64,000 nucleotides of DNA, taken from contig JAZRYE010000018.1 in the NCBI GenBank assembly GCA_045600585.1, forward strand, positions 1 to 64,000, read 5' to 3'. The number at the start of each line of letters is the position of its first letter. The stretch's first letter is position 1. The notes beneath the pieces were generated by a model. That model ran no database searches. It was not told the DNA's origin and was given only the letters and a program-made list of their open reading frames with translations. Both the position numbers and the translations under genes were made by a program. The stretch is from JAZRYE01 sp045600585 (lineage in GTDB: Bacteria; Bacillota_I; Bacilli_A; RFN20; CAG-826). Positions 1 through 8,695 of this stretch are shown piece after piece.

Positions 1-1
1 T

Positions 2-82
2 AAAAAAGAAGAATTCAAAAAGCCATCTTGGAAAAGGCTGTCTAAAAAAGGAAATAAAATAAGGGGTAAATATTATAAGTAG
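2..82 (+). CDS. C-terminal tail of a gene entering from the left edge
   Basis: An open frame enters from the left edge and stops at TAG (80-82). It would encode about 26 residues, very rich in Lys and Arg, ending in GKYYK. Such basic tails are common on membrane or RNA-binding proteins of AT-rich bacteria. It converges with metG, and a terminator and a palindrome lie in between. The body of the protein is outside the window, so no function can be given, and chance openness of the frame cannot be excluded. Confidence 0.35.
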   Translation, partial: KKEEFKKPSWKRLSKKGNKIRGKYYK

Positions 83-87
83 GTTTT

Positions 88-109
88 TCAACATTAATAT
101 TAATGTTGA
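88..109. repeat. 22-bp perfect palindrome
   Basis: The 22 bases read the same on both strands (TCAACATTAAT followed by ATTAATGTTGA). It lies 6 bases after the truncated plus-strand gene. There is no T-run after it on either strand, so a standard terminator is unlikely; an operator or cruciform-type element is possible. Confidence 0.4.
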
Positions 110-145
110 TTGAAGTAAGTATACACTTTGCAGGTTAAAAACGCC

Positions 146-190
146 AAAAGAAAAGGACTGTTATTCACCTTTTAGGTTTTTCAACAGCCC
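146..190 (-). terminator. Rho-independent terminator of metG
   Basis: On the minus strand, GGGCTGTT pairs with AACAGTCC (one G.U pair). A small inner stem ACCT/AGGT lies inside, and TTTTCTTTT follows. It starts 23 nt after the metG stop. The G.U pair is allowed only in minus-strand RNA, which fixes the direction. Confidence 0.7.
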
Positions 191-212
191 CCTCTATAAA
201 AGATTGATCTAA

Positions 213-1808
213 TTACTTGTTTCCGCCCATGAGTTCTTGAATATATGGAACTTCAATAGCAGCATCAAGTCTAGGGAATAGTTGATCTTTCTTAACAACT
301 GTTAAGCCACCAACACATCCATAGTTATAAATGTTCTCATACTTAGCTAAATCACCGGAAACACCAATTTGTTCAAACAACTTATCGGAAGCTGTTACTA
401 AAACAGGCTTTAATAACATACCAGCGATGTATAAAGAGTTTACTAAGTGAGTCATAACACTTTCGAGTTCGTGAACCTTAGATGGATCTTTAGCTAAAGC
501 CCAAGGTTGAGTTTCATCGATGTATTTATTTGCTCTAAATACTAATTCGTTAGCAGCAACAATCGCATCTGTAATCTTTAAATCATCAAGGTTTGTTTCA
601 TAGCTTTCAATTGCAGTTTTTGCTGTTAATTCTAAGTCTCTATCAAATTCTGTGACTCTACCTTGATATTGAGGAACAACACCACCGAAATATTTAATAA
701 CCATTGAAACGGTTCTATTTAACAAATTACCTAATGCGTTAGCTAAGTCTTGGTTAATTCTTTCAACGAATTGTTCTGGAGAGAATGAGCCATCTGATCC
801 AAAAACTACTTCTCTAGCTAAATAGTATCTAACTGCATCAACTCCATATCTTTCTACTAATGGGAATGGGTCAACGACGTTGCCTTTAGATTTAGACATC
901 TTTGTATCTTTCATCATTAATAAACCGTGAACAAATTCTCTATCAGGTTTTCTTAATCCTAATGATTCAAGGAACATTGGCCAGTAGATAGCGTGGAATC
1001 TTGTAATATCAGCACCTAAAATATGAATAATTTCACATTCTGGGTCCTGCCAGAATTTGTTGAACTTTTCCGGATTCTCAGAATCATATCCTAAAGCAGT
1101 GATGTAGTTTGTTAAAGCATCAAGCCAAACATAGATAACATGTTTAGGATTTTCTCTAATTTGTACACCCCAAGTAAAACTTGTTCTAGAAACACATAAA
1201 TCATCAAGACCTGGTTTGATGAATGTGTTAATCATTTCATTCTTTCTTGATTCAGGTGTTAAGAAGCCTGGGTTTTGATCGTAAAATTCTAATAGCTTAT
1301 CGACATATTTACTTGTCTTAAAGAAATAAGATTCTTCTTCTGCTAATTGGACTGGTCTACCACAATCAGGGCAGACATGATCAGGACCTACTTGTGTATC
1401 TGTCCAGAAAGATTCACATGGTGTACAGTACCATCCACTATATTTACCGAGATAAATATCTCCTTGATTTAACATCTTTGTAAAGATGTCTTGTACAACT
1501 TTTGTATGTCTTTCTTGAGTTGTTCTAATGAAATCGTCGTTAGAAATTTTTAATAAATCCCATAACTTATAGAATCCTTCAACAATACCATCGACGAATT
1601 CTTGAGGAGTCTTTCCAGCTGCAGCTGCATTCTTTTCGATTTTAAGACCGTGTTCGTCTGCACCTGTAAGGAAATAACATTCGAATCCTCTAAGTCTTTT
1701 ATAACGTGCAAAAACATCAGTTAATGTTGTGCAATAAGCATGACCAATGTGAAGTTTAGCACTTGGGTAATAAATTGGGGTTGTGATATAAAATCTTTTC
1801 TTTTCCAT
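213..1808 (-). CDS. metG: methionyl-tRNA synthetase (short form)
   Basis: Charges tRNA-Met with methionine in the cytoplasm. The class I signatures are clear: HIGH at residues 20-23 and KMSKS about residue 305, with a CxxC...CxxC zinc knuckle (CTPC, CPDC) near residues 128-148. At 531 aa it lacks the C-terminal EMAP-like tRNA-binding domain that makes the Bacillus enzyme about 660 aa; short forms are normal in reduced Firmicutes and mollicutes. The ATG has a strong SD (CGGAGG). That SD sits between the short repeats GCAAA and TTTGC, so a weak hairpin could present it in a loop. In Bacillus subtilis metS follows rsmI; here it is 56 kb away from rsmI. Confidence 0.96.
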   Translation of the reverse strand: MEKKRFYITTPIYYPSAKLHIGHAYCTTLTDVFARYKRLRGFECYFLTGADEHGLKIEKNAAAAGKTPQEFVDGIVEGFYKLWDLLKISNDDFIRTTQERHTKVVQDIFTKMLNQGDIYLGKYSGWYCTPCESFWTDTQVGPDHVCPDCGRPVQLAEEESYFFKTSKYVDKLLEFYDQNPGFLTPESRKNEMINTFIKPGLDDLCVSRTSFTWGVQIRENPKHVIYVWLDALTNYITALGYDSENPEKFNKFWQDPECEIIHILGADITRFHAIYWPMFLESLGLRKPDREFVHGLLMMKDTKMSKSKGNVVDPFPLVERYGVDAVRYYLAREVVFGSDGSFSPEQFVERINQDLANALGNLLNRTVSMVIKYFGGVVPQYQGRVTEFDRDLELTAKTAIESYETNLDDLKITDAIVAANELVFRANKYIDETQPWALAKDPSKVHELESVMTHLVNSLYIAGMLLKPVLVTASDKLFEQIGVSGDLAKYENIYNYGCVGGLTVVKKDQLFPRLDAAIEVPYIQELMGGNK

Positions 1809-1942
1809 GGCAAATGAGCCTCCGTTTGCAAATATAATTTTAAAATTATAATAACAAAGCTTACAAGCATAATTTATATAATGCTTACATATATGTGAAT
1901 TTGAAAAAGCTTAACAATTTCAAAATCCAAAATGAGCAAATT

Positions 1943-1967
1943 AAAAGCTCCAATTTTTGGAGCTTTT
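1943..1967 (-). terminator. terminator after rpmE
   Basis: An 11-bp perfect stem (AAAAGCTCCAA / TTGGAGCTTTT) with a TTT loop, 19 nt after the rpmE stop. The arms end in A or T runs on both sides, so it could work in both directions. Confidence 0.75.
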
Positions 1968-1985
1968 ATAATCTTAATCGATAAC

Positions 1986-2198
1986 TTATTTCTTTTCGCT
2001 TAAGCCGTATTTACGATTGAATCTGTCAACACGACCATCAGATTGTACGAATCTTTGTTTGCCAGTATAGAATGGGTGGCAGTTAGCACATGTATCAACT
2101 TTGATTTCTTTTAATACGGAACCTGTTTCGAATGTAGATCCGCAAGAAATGCATGTGACAACACAACGATTGTAAGCTGGGTGAATACCTTTTTTCAT
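1986..2198 (-). CDS. rpmE: 50S ribosomal protein bL31, zinc-binding type
   Basis: A 70-residue protein of the large ribosomal subunit. It begins MKKGIHP and has Cys residues in the pattern CVVTCISC...CANC, the Zn-binding C+ form of bL31; the C- paralogue used under zinc starvation is not seen here. The C-terminal FNRKYG is typical of the family. The ATG has a good SD (AAGGAG), and a strong terminator follows, so it is probably a single-gene transcript. Confidence 0.95.
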   Translation of the reverse strand: MKKGIHPAYNRCVVTCISCGSTFETGSVLKEIKVDTCANCHPFYTGKQRFVQSDGRVDRFNRKYGLSEKK

Positions 2199-2301
2199 CT
2201 GTTTTGTTCTCCTTCCGCCTTGAACAGTATGTCGTTCAAAGAAAGTTTGCTTAATGATATTACCAAGAAAAGGTTAATTATTCAAGTGAATATATCAAAT
2301 A

Positions 2302-3534
2302 TTACTTGTAATGTTTGTCGTACAAGGCTTCTGTAGAGAAATTAAGCTTGATAAGAGACTTAGATTTATAGACTGGGAATAAAAACCAAGTATCAGTAAC
2401 AGTATTAAAATCAATTGCCGCGCCTTGCTTTCGATAATCAAATTCTACGTGTAATGATGTTGTTGATTCAGGAGACTTATGCATTTCAAATTTTTCTCCA
2501 TTATCCATTATTCCTTCAACACGGATTCCGTTATCATCTTGTCTAAATATTGCTTTTCCTAAAGTTTTCAATCCAACTTTACAGTTAACAAAATGTTTAA
2601 CAACAACCTCGTCTTCAAAGACAAATTTATTTGAATTAACTTCGTTATATACTTCTTCTCTTTGCCATCTATACCAATCGCTTACAAGAGGAAATCTTGC
2701 TTCTCCATTATCTTGATGGAGCAAACCATATTCATCCATTTCCCAAGTTGTATGGCAATGATTACAAGTAATAGAAGTTCCTGTAGAAGACATTTCTCCT
2801 TCAACGCCACAACTAGGACATTTGTATAGGATGCGATCGATATTTTTTGCTCTAACTTTTGATGTGATCTTTATTTTCTCATCTCTTTGCCATTTATATT
2901 CATCATATGGGAATAAATCTTCTATTCTTTTTTGAATTTTATCAGCAGGTAATTTATAAGCATCTTCTTTTGAAGCAATGAGATATGCATCTACATAATT
3001 TTTAACTTTACGATATGGTCTTTTATTCCATTGAGGAGATTTTAAGAAGTTACCTTTTTGATGAATTAAAACTACCTGGCATCTAAGCATTTTCGCTAAT
3101 TTACCGATGCCTTTATCAATTCTTTCATCAACCCCACAAAAAGAAAATCTAACTTCTGGGAATAAAACAATTGAGTTTTTGTTTTTATTAACGACTGTAT
3201 TGAAATGTCTAGGTGTAAAGAAATCGTTTGTAAATTTACGTTTTGGGAAACATCCAATATGTCTCATAAGCCATTCCATACCTAAAAATTCATCAATAGA
3301 TGTTACATAGTTAGGGATTTTAGGAAACATTAATTTATTAATATTACCAAAATCAGTAAATGAGGCGTGGTTACAAATAACTAAAGTAGGTTCTTTAAAA
3401 TTAAAATCACCATGTTTGGTTATTTTTGTTGAACTGGAATAGAAAATCATTAGTCCGTATTCAACAAGTTTTAAGTACCACGATGGTTTACGTGGTTTCT
3501 TACCCATATCCGTTGGTGCGTATTTATTTTTCAT
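2302..3534 (-). CDS. PlsC-like acyltransferase with C-terminal zinc ribbon
   Basis: The N-terminal half matches 1-acyl-glycerol-3-phosphate acyltransferases: motif I is NHASFTD (HX4D), and motif III is FPEVR in place of the usual FPEGTR. A Cys4 zinc ribbon (CPSC...CNHC, about residues 240-265) and about 140 residues of unrecognised sequence follow. It probably acylates a lipid or lipid-like acceptor at the inner membrane face; the acceptor is unknown. I place the start at 3534 because AGGGAG lies 10 nt upstream; the 24 codons before it have no SD. A short Zn-ribbon gene follows upstream in the same direction. Confidence 0.75.
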   Translation of the reverse strand: MKNKYAPTDMGKKPRKPSWYLKLVEYGLMIFYSSSTKITKHGDFNFKEPTLVICNHASFTDFGNINKLMFPKIPNYVTSIDEFLGMEWLMRHIGCFPKRKFTNDFFTPRHFNTVVNKNKNSIVLFPEVRFSFCGVDERIDKGIGKLAKMLRCQVVLIHQKGNFLKSPQWNKRPYRKVKNYVDAYLIASKEDAYKLPADKIQKRIEDLFPYDEYKWQRDEKIKITSKVRAKNIDRILYKCPSCGVEGEMSSTGTSITCNHCHTTWEMDEYGLLHQDNGEARFPLVSDWYRWQREEVYNEVNSNKFVFEDEVVVKHFVNCKVGLKTLGKAIFRQDDNGIRVEGIMDNGEKFEMHKSPESTTSLHVEFDYRKQGAAIDFNTVTDTWFLFPVYKSKSLIKLNFSTEALYDKHYK

Positions 3535-3650
3535 AAAAGCTTCTCCCTTTTTGGGTTCAAGCATTTTAACAACACATTGAAAATATAGCAAATAACTAGT
3601 AAACACTATCTAAAAGATGTAAAGAAAAATGGCATTCCTGCCATGATTCA

Positions 3651-3851
3651 TTACTTGTTTTGTTGATCTGGTTCTTGATTATCAATTATTGCAGATGTAT
3701 GAGAAGTTTCTCCTCCACACATTGGACAATTTGTATACCCAAGAGGATATTCATCTTTAAATTTCATTTTCTCATATCGGTATGAGTAAAATTGTCCACA
3801 AATAGGACATCTTACTTTGTAATTCACTTCATCAAAATCTTCAATTGCCAT
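3651..3851 (-). CDS. small zinc-ribbon protein
   Basis: A 66-residue acidic protein with two CxxC knuckles (CPIC about residue 15, CPMC about residue 43), a minimal zinc ribbon. The ATG has an SD (AGGTGA) formed at the end of the upstream 483-aa gene, whose stop is 8 nt away, so the two are probably co-transcribed. No family recognised; it may act as a nucleic-acid or protein adaptor, but that is inference. Confidence 0.65.
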   Translation of the reverse strand: MAIEDFDEVNYKVRCPICGQFYSYRYEKMKFKDEYPLGYTNCPMCGGETSHTSAIIDNQEPDQQNK

Positions 3852-3859
3852 AATATCAC

Positions 3860-5311
3860 CTACGCCGAATGATTAACTATAGAATCATCGACAACACTTT
3901 CTATTTCATTATCTATCTCTGGTAAAAATTTATCTATTCTAACTTCTATCTTATTAGGAAGAATAGTTCTAAGAAGCGCATAGTCAGATTGATTATCTAC
4001 AATCATAACTTTTGCTACACCATTCTTATTAAAATAAGATGAATAATAATCAGCTACATCTTCCATAGGGTTTAAATATCTTTTACTACCTGTAAAATAA
4101 GTATTAAGTATTTCGCCTTTTTTATGATCAGCAATCATACACATAAACAATGTTCTCATTAATCCGTTTTCATTTGGATCTGGCATAAGTGGCATGCCTG
4201 CTACTCTAAATTCATATTCCTTATTTAAAGATTTAACAGTTGGTTTACATGTCATAAATCCTCTAGGACTCCAAAGAGGTTTTGAAGGTTTAGCTAATAA
4301 ATCTTTTTCATCTAAGCAAATATCAACCTTATCGGAAATAAGATAGTTATATGTGAAATGAACAAACTTCTTTTTATTAGAATTATGCATTTTTCTCATC
4401 GATTCATATGTCTTGAAAAATTTGCATAATGAAAGAAGGGCAACATACATGGTTTTTGCCTCTTGGATATTTAACCTATTAATAGCAGAGAAACATTTGC
4501 CATATCTAAATATTTTACACACCATATCAGGTACGTCATTTTCAATATCAAAACTATCAAAAAAATCTAATTCTTCCTCGGTAACATCTTTCGCGTTTTG
4601 ATAGTAAATACAGTAATTATTTTGATGTGTGAGAATTAAGGTTTTATCAACATTATCATCACCACTAGATAACATTGTCTGTAATGCATTTAATCCTTCT
4701 TCTCCCTCATAGATCATAAGTCCTTGTGAAGAATAAGAATTACCCATCAAGCAATAATAAAAATCTCTTGATCCATATGTTCCATGAATAATGTCTGAAG
4801 AATGAAATTTTTTCCATGTTTTGTTTTTATAAATATCCATAGCAAAATTAAGAATAGATTGGTACATCTCATCAACAGTCTCGTAAAAAGCCAAGTTTTT
4901 TTCACAAATCCAATTTACTACATCAAGATATTTAGAGTACTTATAATAGTCTTCCCATTGGTTTTCTAAGTTCTTATTATTAGCTAAATAATTTAAAAAT
5001 TCTTTTTGAGAAATTTTTGAGCTAAATGGTAAATTATTCTCTTTAATAAAGTTATTACGAATAAGTCGATAATCTTTGTATTCAGGAATTTGAAAAATGT
5101 TTTGACTTTCTAATATATAGACATAATCCCATTCTTTTCTAGTGAGATCACTTCCATCAGTAACCTCATATTTTTTAATAAACTTTTTATATCTATTTTT
5201 ATTTTCTACAATGATCTCATCAGTCATGTAATTATAAAAATATACTTCACTCTTTTTCGCGTGAAATATGGTGTTAATAATTTTATCCTTCAATGAATCA
5301 TTATTATCCAT
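3860..5311 (-). CDS. unrecognised 483-residue cytoplasmic protein
   Basis: I do not recognise this family. It has no signal peptide or obvious membrane segment. The N-terminal half is rich in Lys, Asn and Tyr; the C-terminal third contains a compact globular-looking part (around FRVAGMPLMPDPNENG, then DNQSDYALLR) ending in an acidic tail. It lies between a cupin gene (4-nt gap) and a small zinc-ribbon gene (8-nt gap), so the three look like one operon. Its SD is weak and inside the cupin stop region, suggesting coupling. It stops with TAG. Confidence 0.6.
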   Translation of the reverse strand: MDNNDSLKDKIINTIFHAKKSEVYFYNYMTDEIIVENKNRYKKFIKKYEVTDGSDLTRKEWDYVYILESQNIFQIPEYKDYRLIRNNFIKENNLPFSSKISQKEFLNYLANNKNLENQWEDYYKYSKYLDVVNWICEKNLAFYETVDEMYQSILNFAMDIYKNKTWKKFHSSDIIHGTYGSRDFYYCLMGNSYSSQGLMIYEGEEGLNALQTMLSSGDDNVDKTLILTHQNNYCIYYQNAKDVTEEELDFFDSFDIENDVPDMVCKIFRYGKCFSAINRLNIQEAKTMYVALLSLCKFFKTYESMRKMHNSNKKKFVHFTYNYLISDKVDICLDEKDLLAKPSKPLWSPRGFMTCKPTVKSLNKEYEFRVAGMPLMPDPNENGLMRTLFMCMIADHKKGEILNTYFTGSKRYLNPMEDVADYYSSYFNKNGVAKVMIVDNQSDYALLRTILPNKIEVRIDKFLPEIDNEIESVVDDSIVNHSA

Positions 5312-5315
5312 AGTT

Positions 5316-5642
5316 TTATTGCTTTGAAATGATACCTAAAATTTCGATTCCAGTATCTGTATCGTTAATTAAAGTATGGGAAGAACCTTGAGGGCAGACA
5401 TGGCAATCCCCTTCACATACATATTCGGTTTTGCCATCAATGACAAATTTAGCTTTGCCTTTGATGATATAAATAATTTCAGATGAATCTGTATGTGTAT
5501 GCATACCAATACTTGCACCTGGAAGAATAATCATTTTTAATATTTTGTTTTTCTCATTTTCAAAAATAGAGGCAAGAACATACTTTTCTCCACCTTTGAA
5601 ATTTTCTAATTTTTGTAATATTTGTTCTGAAAAGTTAATCAT
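5316..5642 (-). CDS. single-domain cupin protein
   Basis: A 108-residue cupin. The first cupin motif reads GMHTHTDSSEIIYIIKG (two His and a Glu as metal ligands), and the second reads GDCHVCPQGSSHTL, which keeps the last His. Small cupins bind a metal and act as sugar or oxidative-enzyme modules or as ligand sensors; the substrate cannot be told. The SD AAGGAG is 8 nt before ATG. It is the first gene of a three-gene minus-strand group and is divergent from the GT2 gene. Confidence 0.8.
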   Translation of the reverse strand: MINFSEQILQKLENFKGGEKYVLASIFENEKNKILKMIILPGASIGMHTHTDSSEIIYIIKGKAKFVIDGKTEYVCEGDCHVCPQGSSHTLINDTDTGIEILGIISKQ

Positions 5643-5699
5643 TTTTGACTCCTTTGTAATATATTCTACTCTTAAAACGCTAAAAATATATTTATATAT

Positions 5700-5734
5700 T
5701 TGAAAATATTTCGTTTTTTTCTAAAATGTAAATA
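5700..5734 (+). promoter_or_regulatory. leaderless-type promoter of the GT2/GtrA gene
   Basis: TTGAAA (5700-5705), 16 nt, TAAAAT (5722-5727), then 7 nt to the ATG at 5735. There is no SD, so transcription should start at or next to the start codon. Confidence 0.55.
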
Positions 5735-6796
5735 ATGAAAAAAGACACTGTTATATTAATACCTTCATACGAGCCTGATGAAAGACTCATCACATTAGTT
5801 GATGAGTTGTTGAATTTGAAATATCCAATTATTGTTGTTAACGATGGTTCAAAAGATAGTTTTGATAGTATATTCAATCAAGTTAAAGAGAAAGTTGTTT
5901 ATTTAAAGCATCCAAAAAACAAAGGCAAAGGAATCGCTTTAAAACACGGATTCTCATATCTAACTTTTGATAATTTAAACTGCAACTATGTCATTACTTG
6001 CGATGGTGATGGACAACATGCAGTCAAAGATATCGTTAGAGTCGATGAAAAAATGCACAAAACAAAAGAAACTGTTTTCGGCGTAAGAGAATTTGGTAAA
6101 GGCACCCCACACAGAAGTAAAGTTGGAAACAACATGTCTCGTTTATGGAGAACCACTATTACAAAAGAATTTATTCAAGACGACCAATGCGGATTAAGAG
6201 GATTTCCTTTTAGGTATTTAGATGACTTAATCTCAACACAAGGTGGTAGATATGAGTATGAAATGAACATTGTTAGCTCATTTCAAATGAAAAAATTACC
6301 AATATACGAAATTATTATCGACACAATATATTTAGACAACAACAAGTCAAGTCACTTCCATCCAGGAGGAGATACCTTTAGAATTCAAAGAGCAATATTT
6401 TCACATTGTTTTCCTGCATTAATTTCAATGTTTTTAACATTAGGTTATTGGGGTGTAGTTGCGCTTGCTTCTGATTTCTTAAAAATTTCATTTCTACTTT
6501 CTGTTATATACGCGACTGTCTTCTATTACTGCTGTAATGTAGGTATATTAAGTATCTTCTATCCAACTAAAAAAATGGGAAGAAGAACTTTAATGGAAGC
6601 TATATTCGCAACCACTAGAGGCACCATCATTTTTGGGCTAAGTTACATATTCCATGAATTGTTATCAATTAATGGATTTTTAAGTTTGCTGTTTGCTTGT
6701 ATTATTTCAGTATTCGTTAACTTTGTACTTGCATACATCATGCATTTAAGCAAATTTAGAAAAATGAAAAAGGAGTATAAGAAACAAAATGGATAA
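5735..6796 (+). CDS. GT2 glycosyltransferase fused to a GtrA-like membrane domain
   Basis: Residues 1-220 are a family 2 glycosyltransferase of the polyprenyl-phosphate sugar transferase (DPM1-like) type: PSYEPDERL near the start, VVNDGSKD for nucleotide binding, and a DGDGQH metal motif about residue 90. Residues 225-340 contain four hydrophobic segments resembling GtrA, which carries lipid-linked sugars across the membrane. The likely role is making and flipping a polyprenyl-phosphate sugar or glycolipid. There is no SD; the promoter suggests a leaderless mRNA. The stop overlaps the start of the next gene (degV) by 8 nt. Confidence 0.85.
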   Translation: MKKDTVILIPSYEPDERLITLVDELLNLKYPIIVVNDGSKDSFDSIFNQVKEKVVYLKHPKNKGKGIALKHGFSYLTFDNLNCNYVITCDGDGQHAVKDIVRVDEKMHKTKETVFGVREFGKGTPHRSKVGNNMSRLWRTTITKEFIQDDQCGLRGFPFRYLDDLISTQGGRYEYEMNIVSSFQMKKLPIYEIIIDTIYLDNNKSSHFHPGGDTFRIQRAIFSHCFPALISMFLTLGYWGVVALASDFLKISFLLSVIYATVFYYCCNVGILSIFYPTKKMGRRTLMEAIFATTRGTIIFGLSYIFHELLSINGFLSLLFACIISVFVNFVLAYIMHLSKFRKMKKEYKKQNG

Positions 6797-7724
6797 TTTC
6801 GTTATTGTTACAGATGGTTGCGGTGATTTAACCAAAGAGCAAAGACAAAAATACGGTATTGAAGAACCAATCGGGGCTACGGTTGTTTGGCACGATGGAG
6901 TTGAAAGAGAATCAGATCCATATTGGACTAATATAACACCTGATGAATACTTTAAATTGATGACTAATAAAAACAATTTCTTTAAGTCGTCATTGCCTTC
7001 ACCAGGCAGAATCTTAGATGCTTTAGAACCATTCTGTAAAGAAGGCAAAAATATTTTAATCACTACTCTTTCTGGTAGCTTAAGCGGTACATATAGTGTT
7101 ATTTTCCAAACATCAAAAGAATTAATGGAAAAATACGGTAACAAAATCCATATTGTTGACTCACGTCGTTATGGCGGCGCAATTGCATTAAACGCAGTAT
7201 ATGCTTCAAAGTTCAGAAGTGAAGGATATACATTTGATGAAGTTGTTGAAAAAATCGAAGAATTAAAATTAACTATCCACCAATGTGGTGCTTTAGATGA
7301 TTTATATTACCTTCATAGAGCAGGAAGAGTTTCAAAAACTGCTGCTGTTATGGGTACATTAATTGGTATTAAACCAATGGCGGATTTTGATAACGAATCA
7401 GGTAAATCAATCGTTATTGGTAAAGCAAAGGGCAATAAGAACTTTCTTAAAGCATATAAAGAATATGTCCAAGCTACAATTGGATCTACAGAAGGAAAAA
7501 TTATTATTGTCACTCACTCATTAAGAGAAGAGAACGCTCGCAAGATGGAAGCTTGGTTAAAAGAAACATATCCAGAATGCGAAGTACTATTTGTTTCTTT
7601 AGGACAATTAAATGGAGCAAATGTTGGACCTGGATTATGTGCAACATTCTATGCTGGTGATAAACCAACAAGTACAGGATGCGTTGAAGAAGCAAAAATC
7701 TTATCAAAAATATTAGGTAAATAA
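6789..7724 (+). CDS. DegV family fatty-acid-binding protein
   Basis: A 311-residue DegV/FakB-type protein. Family marks are VTDGCGDLT at the N-terminus, LSGSLSGTYS, DSRRYGG, the HRAGRVSKTAA segment and GPGLCATFY near the C-terminus. FakB proteins present a bound fatty acid to the kinase FakA, which feeds exogenous fatty acids into phospholipid synthesis; no fakA is in the window. The start lies inside the upstream glycosyltransferase, with AAGGAG 12 nt before ATG. Its stop overlaps the next ATG by one base (TAATG). A second DegV gene is at 45.8 kb. Confidence 0.9.
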   Translation: MDNFVIVTDGCGDLTKEQRQKYGIEEPIGATVVWHDGVERESDPYWTNITPDEYFKLMTNKNNFFKSSLPSPGRILDALEPFCKEGKNILITTLSGSLSGTYSVIFQTSKELMEKYGNKIHIVDSRRYGGAIALNAVYASKFRSEGYTFDEVVEKIEELKLTIHQCGALDDLYYLHRAGRVSKTAAVMGTLIGIKPMADFDNESGKSIVIGKAKGNKNFLKAYKEYVQATIGSTEGKIIIVTHSLREENARKMEAWLKETYPECEVLFVSLGQLNGANVGPGLCATFYAGDKPTSTGCVEEAKILSKILGK

Positions 7725-8668
7725 TGGAACCACATCAAATCATAATTCTCGTAGTTGGAATCGTCTTATTCCTTGGTTTAATCGCCGGAATTGTTTTAAC
7801 TATGTATATAGCAAATCAAGTGTTTAAAGGCACACTTGTAAGAGTTAATAAAGATACATGGGCAAGAACATGTCCGTTCCCAGAAAACGAAGAAAATGCA
7901 AAGATGTGGGAAATTGGATTAATATGGGGAAAAGAAAATCAAGAATTTAAAAAAGAAGTATCAATTTCCAATAAAACACTTAAGTTATGCGGAGAATTCT
8001 TTGATTTTGGTAATAATAAAGCAGTAATTATAGTACATGGAAGAACTGACAATTTATGGTATTCATATTACTATGCAAAGCCATATAGAGAATGCGGATA
8101 TAATGTACTCGTAATCGATGCTAGAGCACATGGTAATAGCGAGGGCAAATATAACTCATGTGGCATTAAAGAATCAGATGATTTAATCGCGTGGATGGAA
8201 TATTTACATAATGAATTAAAACAAGAAGAAATTATATGTCACGGTATTTGTGTTGGAGGTGCAGCCTCTGTCTTAGCAGGATGTAAAGAAAACACTCCTG
8301 ATTATTACAAGGCTATAATTGTTGATGGATTATTTTCATCATTTAAAGACATATACGCAGACCACTTTAAAGAATCCGGACATAAGTTATTCCCTGTGTT
8401 TTATGAAGTGTGGATTTTGTTCTATGTCAAAAACAAAGTATCTATTAAAAAGTCATATCCAAATAGATATGTTCATAAATTAAAGCCAAAGATTTTATAT
8501 TTATATAGTAGAGAAGATAAATATTCACGCGCTAAAAAATCAATGGATTTATATGAATCAACCAAAAGCGAAAAGCAAATTCACTGGTTTGATAAAGGTG
8601 TTCATTCACACGTGAGATATCATAACGAAGAAGAATACGATAAAACGATTATTGATTTCATTAAGTAA
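7724..8668 (+). CDS. membrane-anchored alpha/beta hydrolase with a cysteine nucleophile elbow
   Basis: One N-terminal membrane helix (about residues 7-30) is followed by an alpha/beta hydrolase fold: VHGRTDN (oxyanion region), DARAHGNSEG, the nucleophile elbow HGICVGGA, SREDKYS (acid) and KGVHSH (catalytic His). The elbow has Cys where relatives of this membrane-anchored Bacillus-type hydrolase group carry Ser (GxSxG). A Cys-Asp-His triad is known in dienelactone hydrolases, so the enzyme may still be active with different preferences. It is coupled to the upstream degV gene and ends at a bidirectional terminator. Confidence 0.85.
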   Translation: MEPHQIIILVVGIVLFLGLIAGIVLTMYIANQVFKGTLVRVNKDTWARTCPFPENEENAKMWEIGLIWGKENQEFKKEVSISNKTLKLCGEFFDFGNNKAVIIVHGRTDNLWYSYYYAKPYRECGYNVLVIDARAHGNSEGKYNSCGIKESDDLIAWMEYLHNELKQEEIICHGICVGGAASVLAGCKENTPDYYKAIIVDGLFSSFKDIYADHFKESGHKLFPVFYEVWILFYVKNKVSIKKSYPNRYVHKLKPKILYLYSREDKYSRAKKSMDLYESTKSEKQIHWFDKGVHSHVRYHNEEEYDKTIIDFIK

Positions 8669-8695
8669 AAAAGAAGGTTGTTGCCCTTCTTTTTA
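8667..8695. terminator. bidirectional terminator between convergent genes
   Basis: AAGAAGG and CCTTCTT arms with A-run and T-run flanks, placed between the hydrolase (plus) and GT4 (minus) stops. Confidence 0.7.

Noticed and set aside
1809..1985. A methionine-related riboswitch before metG
   Set aside because: I see no SAM-box or T-box core; only short AT-rich palindromes and a weak hairpin around the SD.
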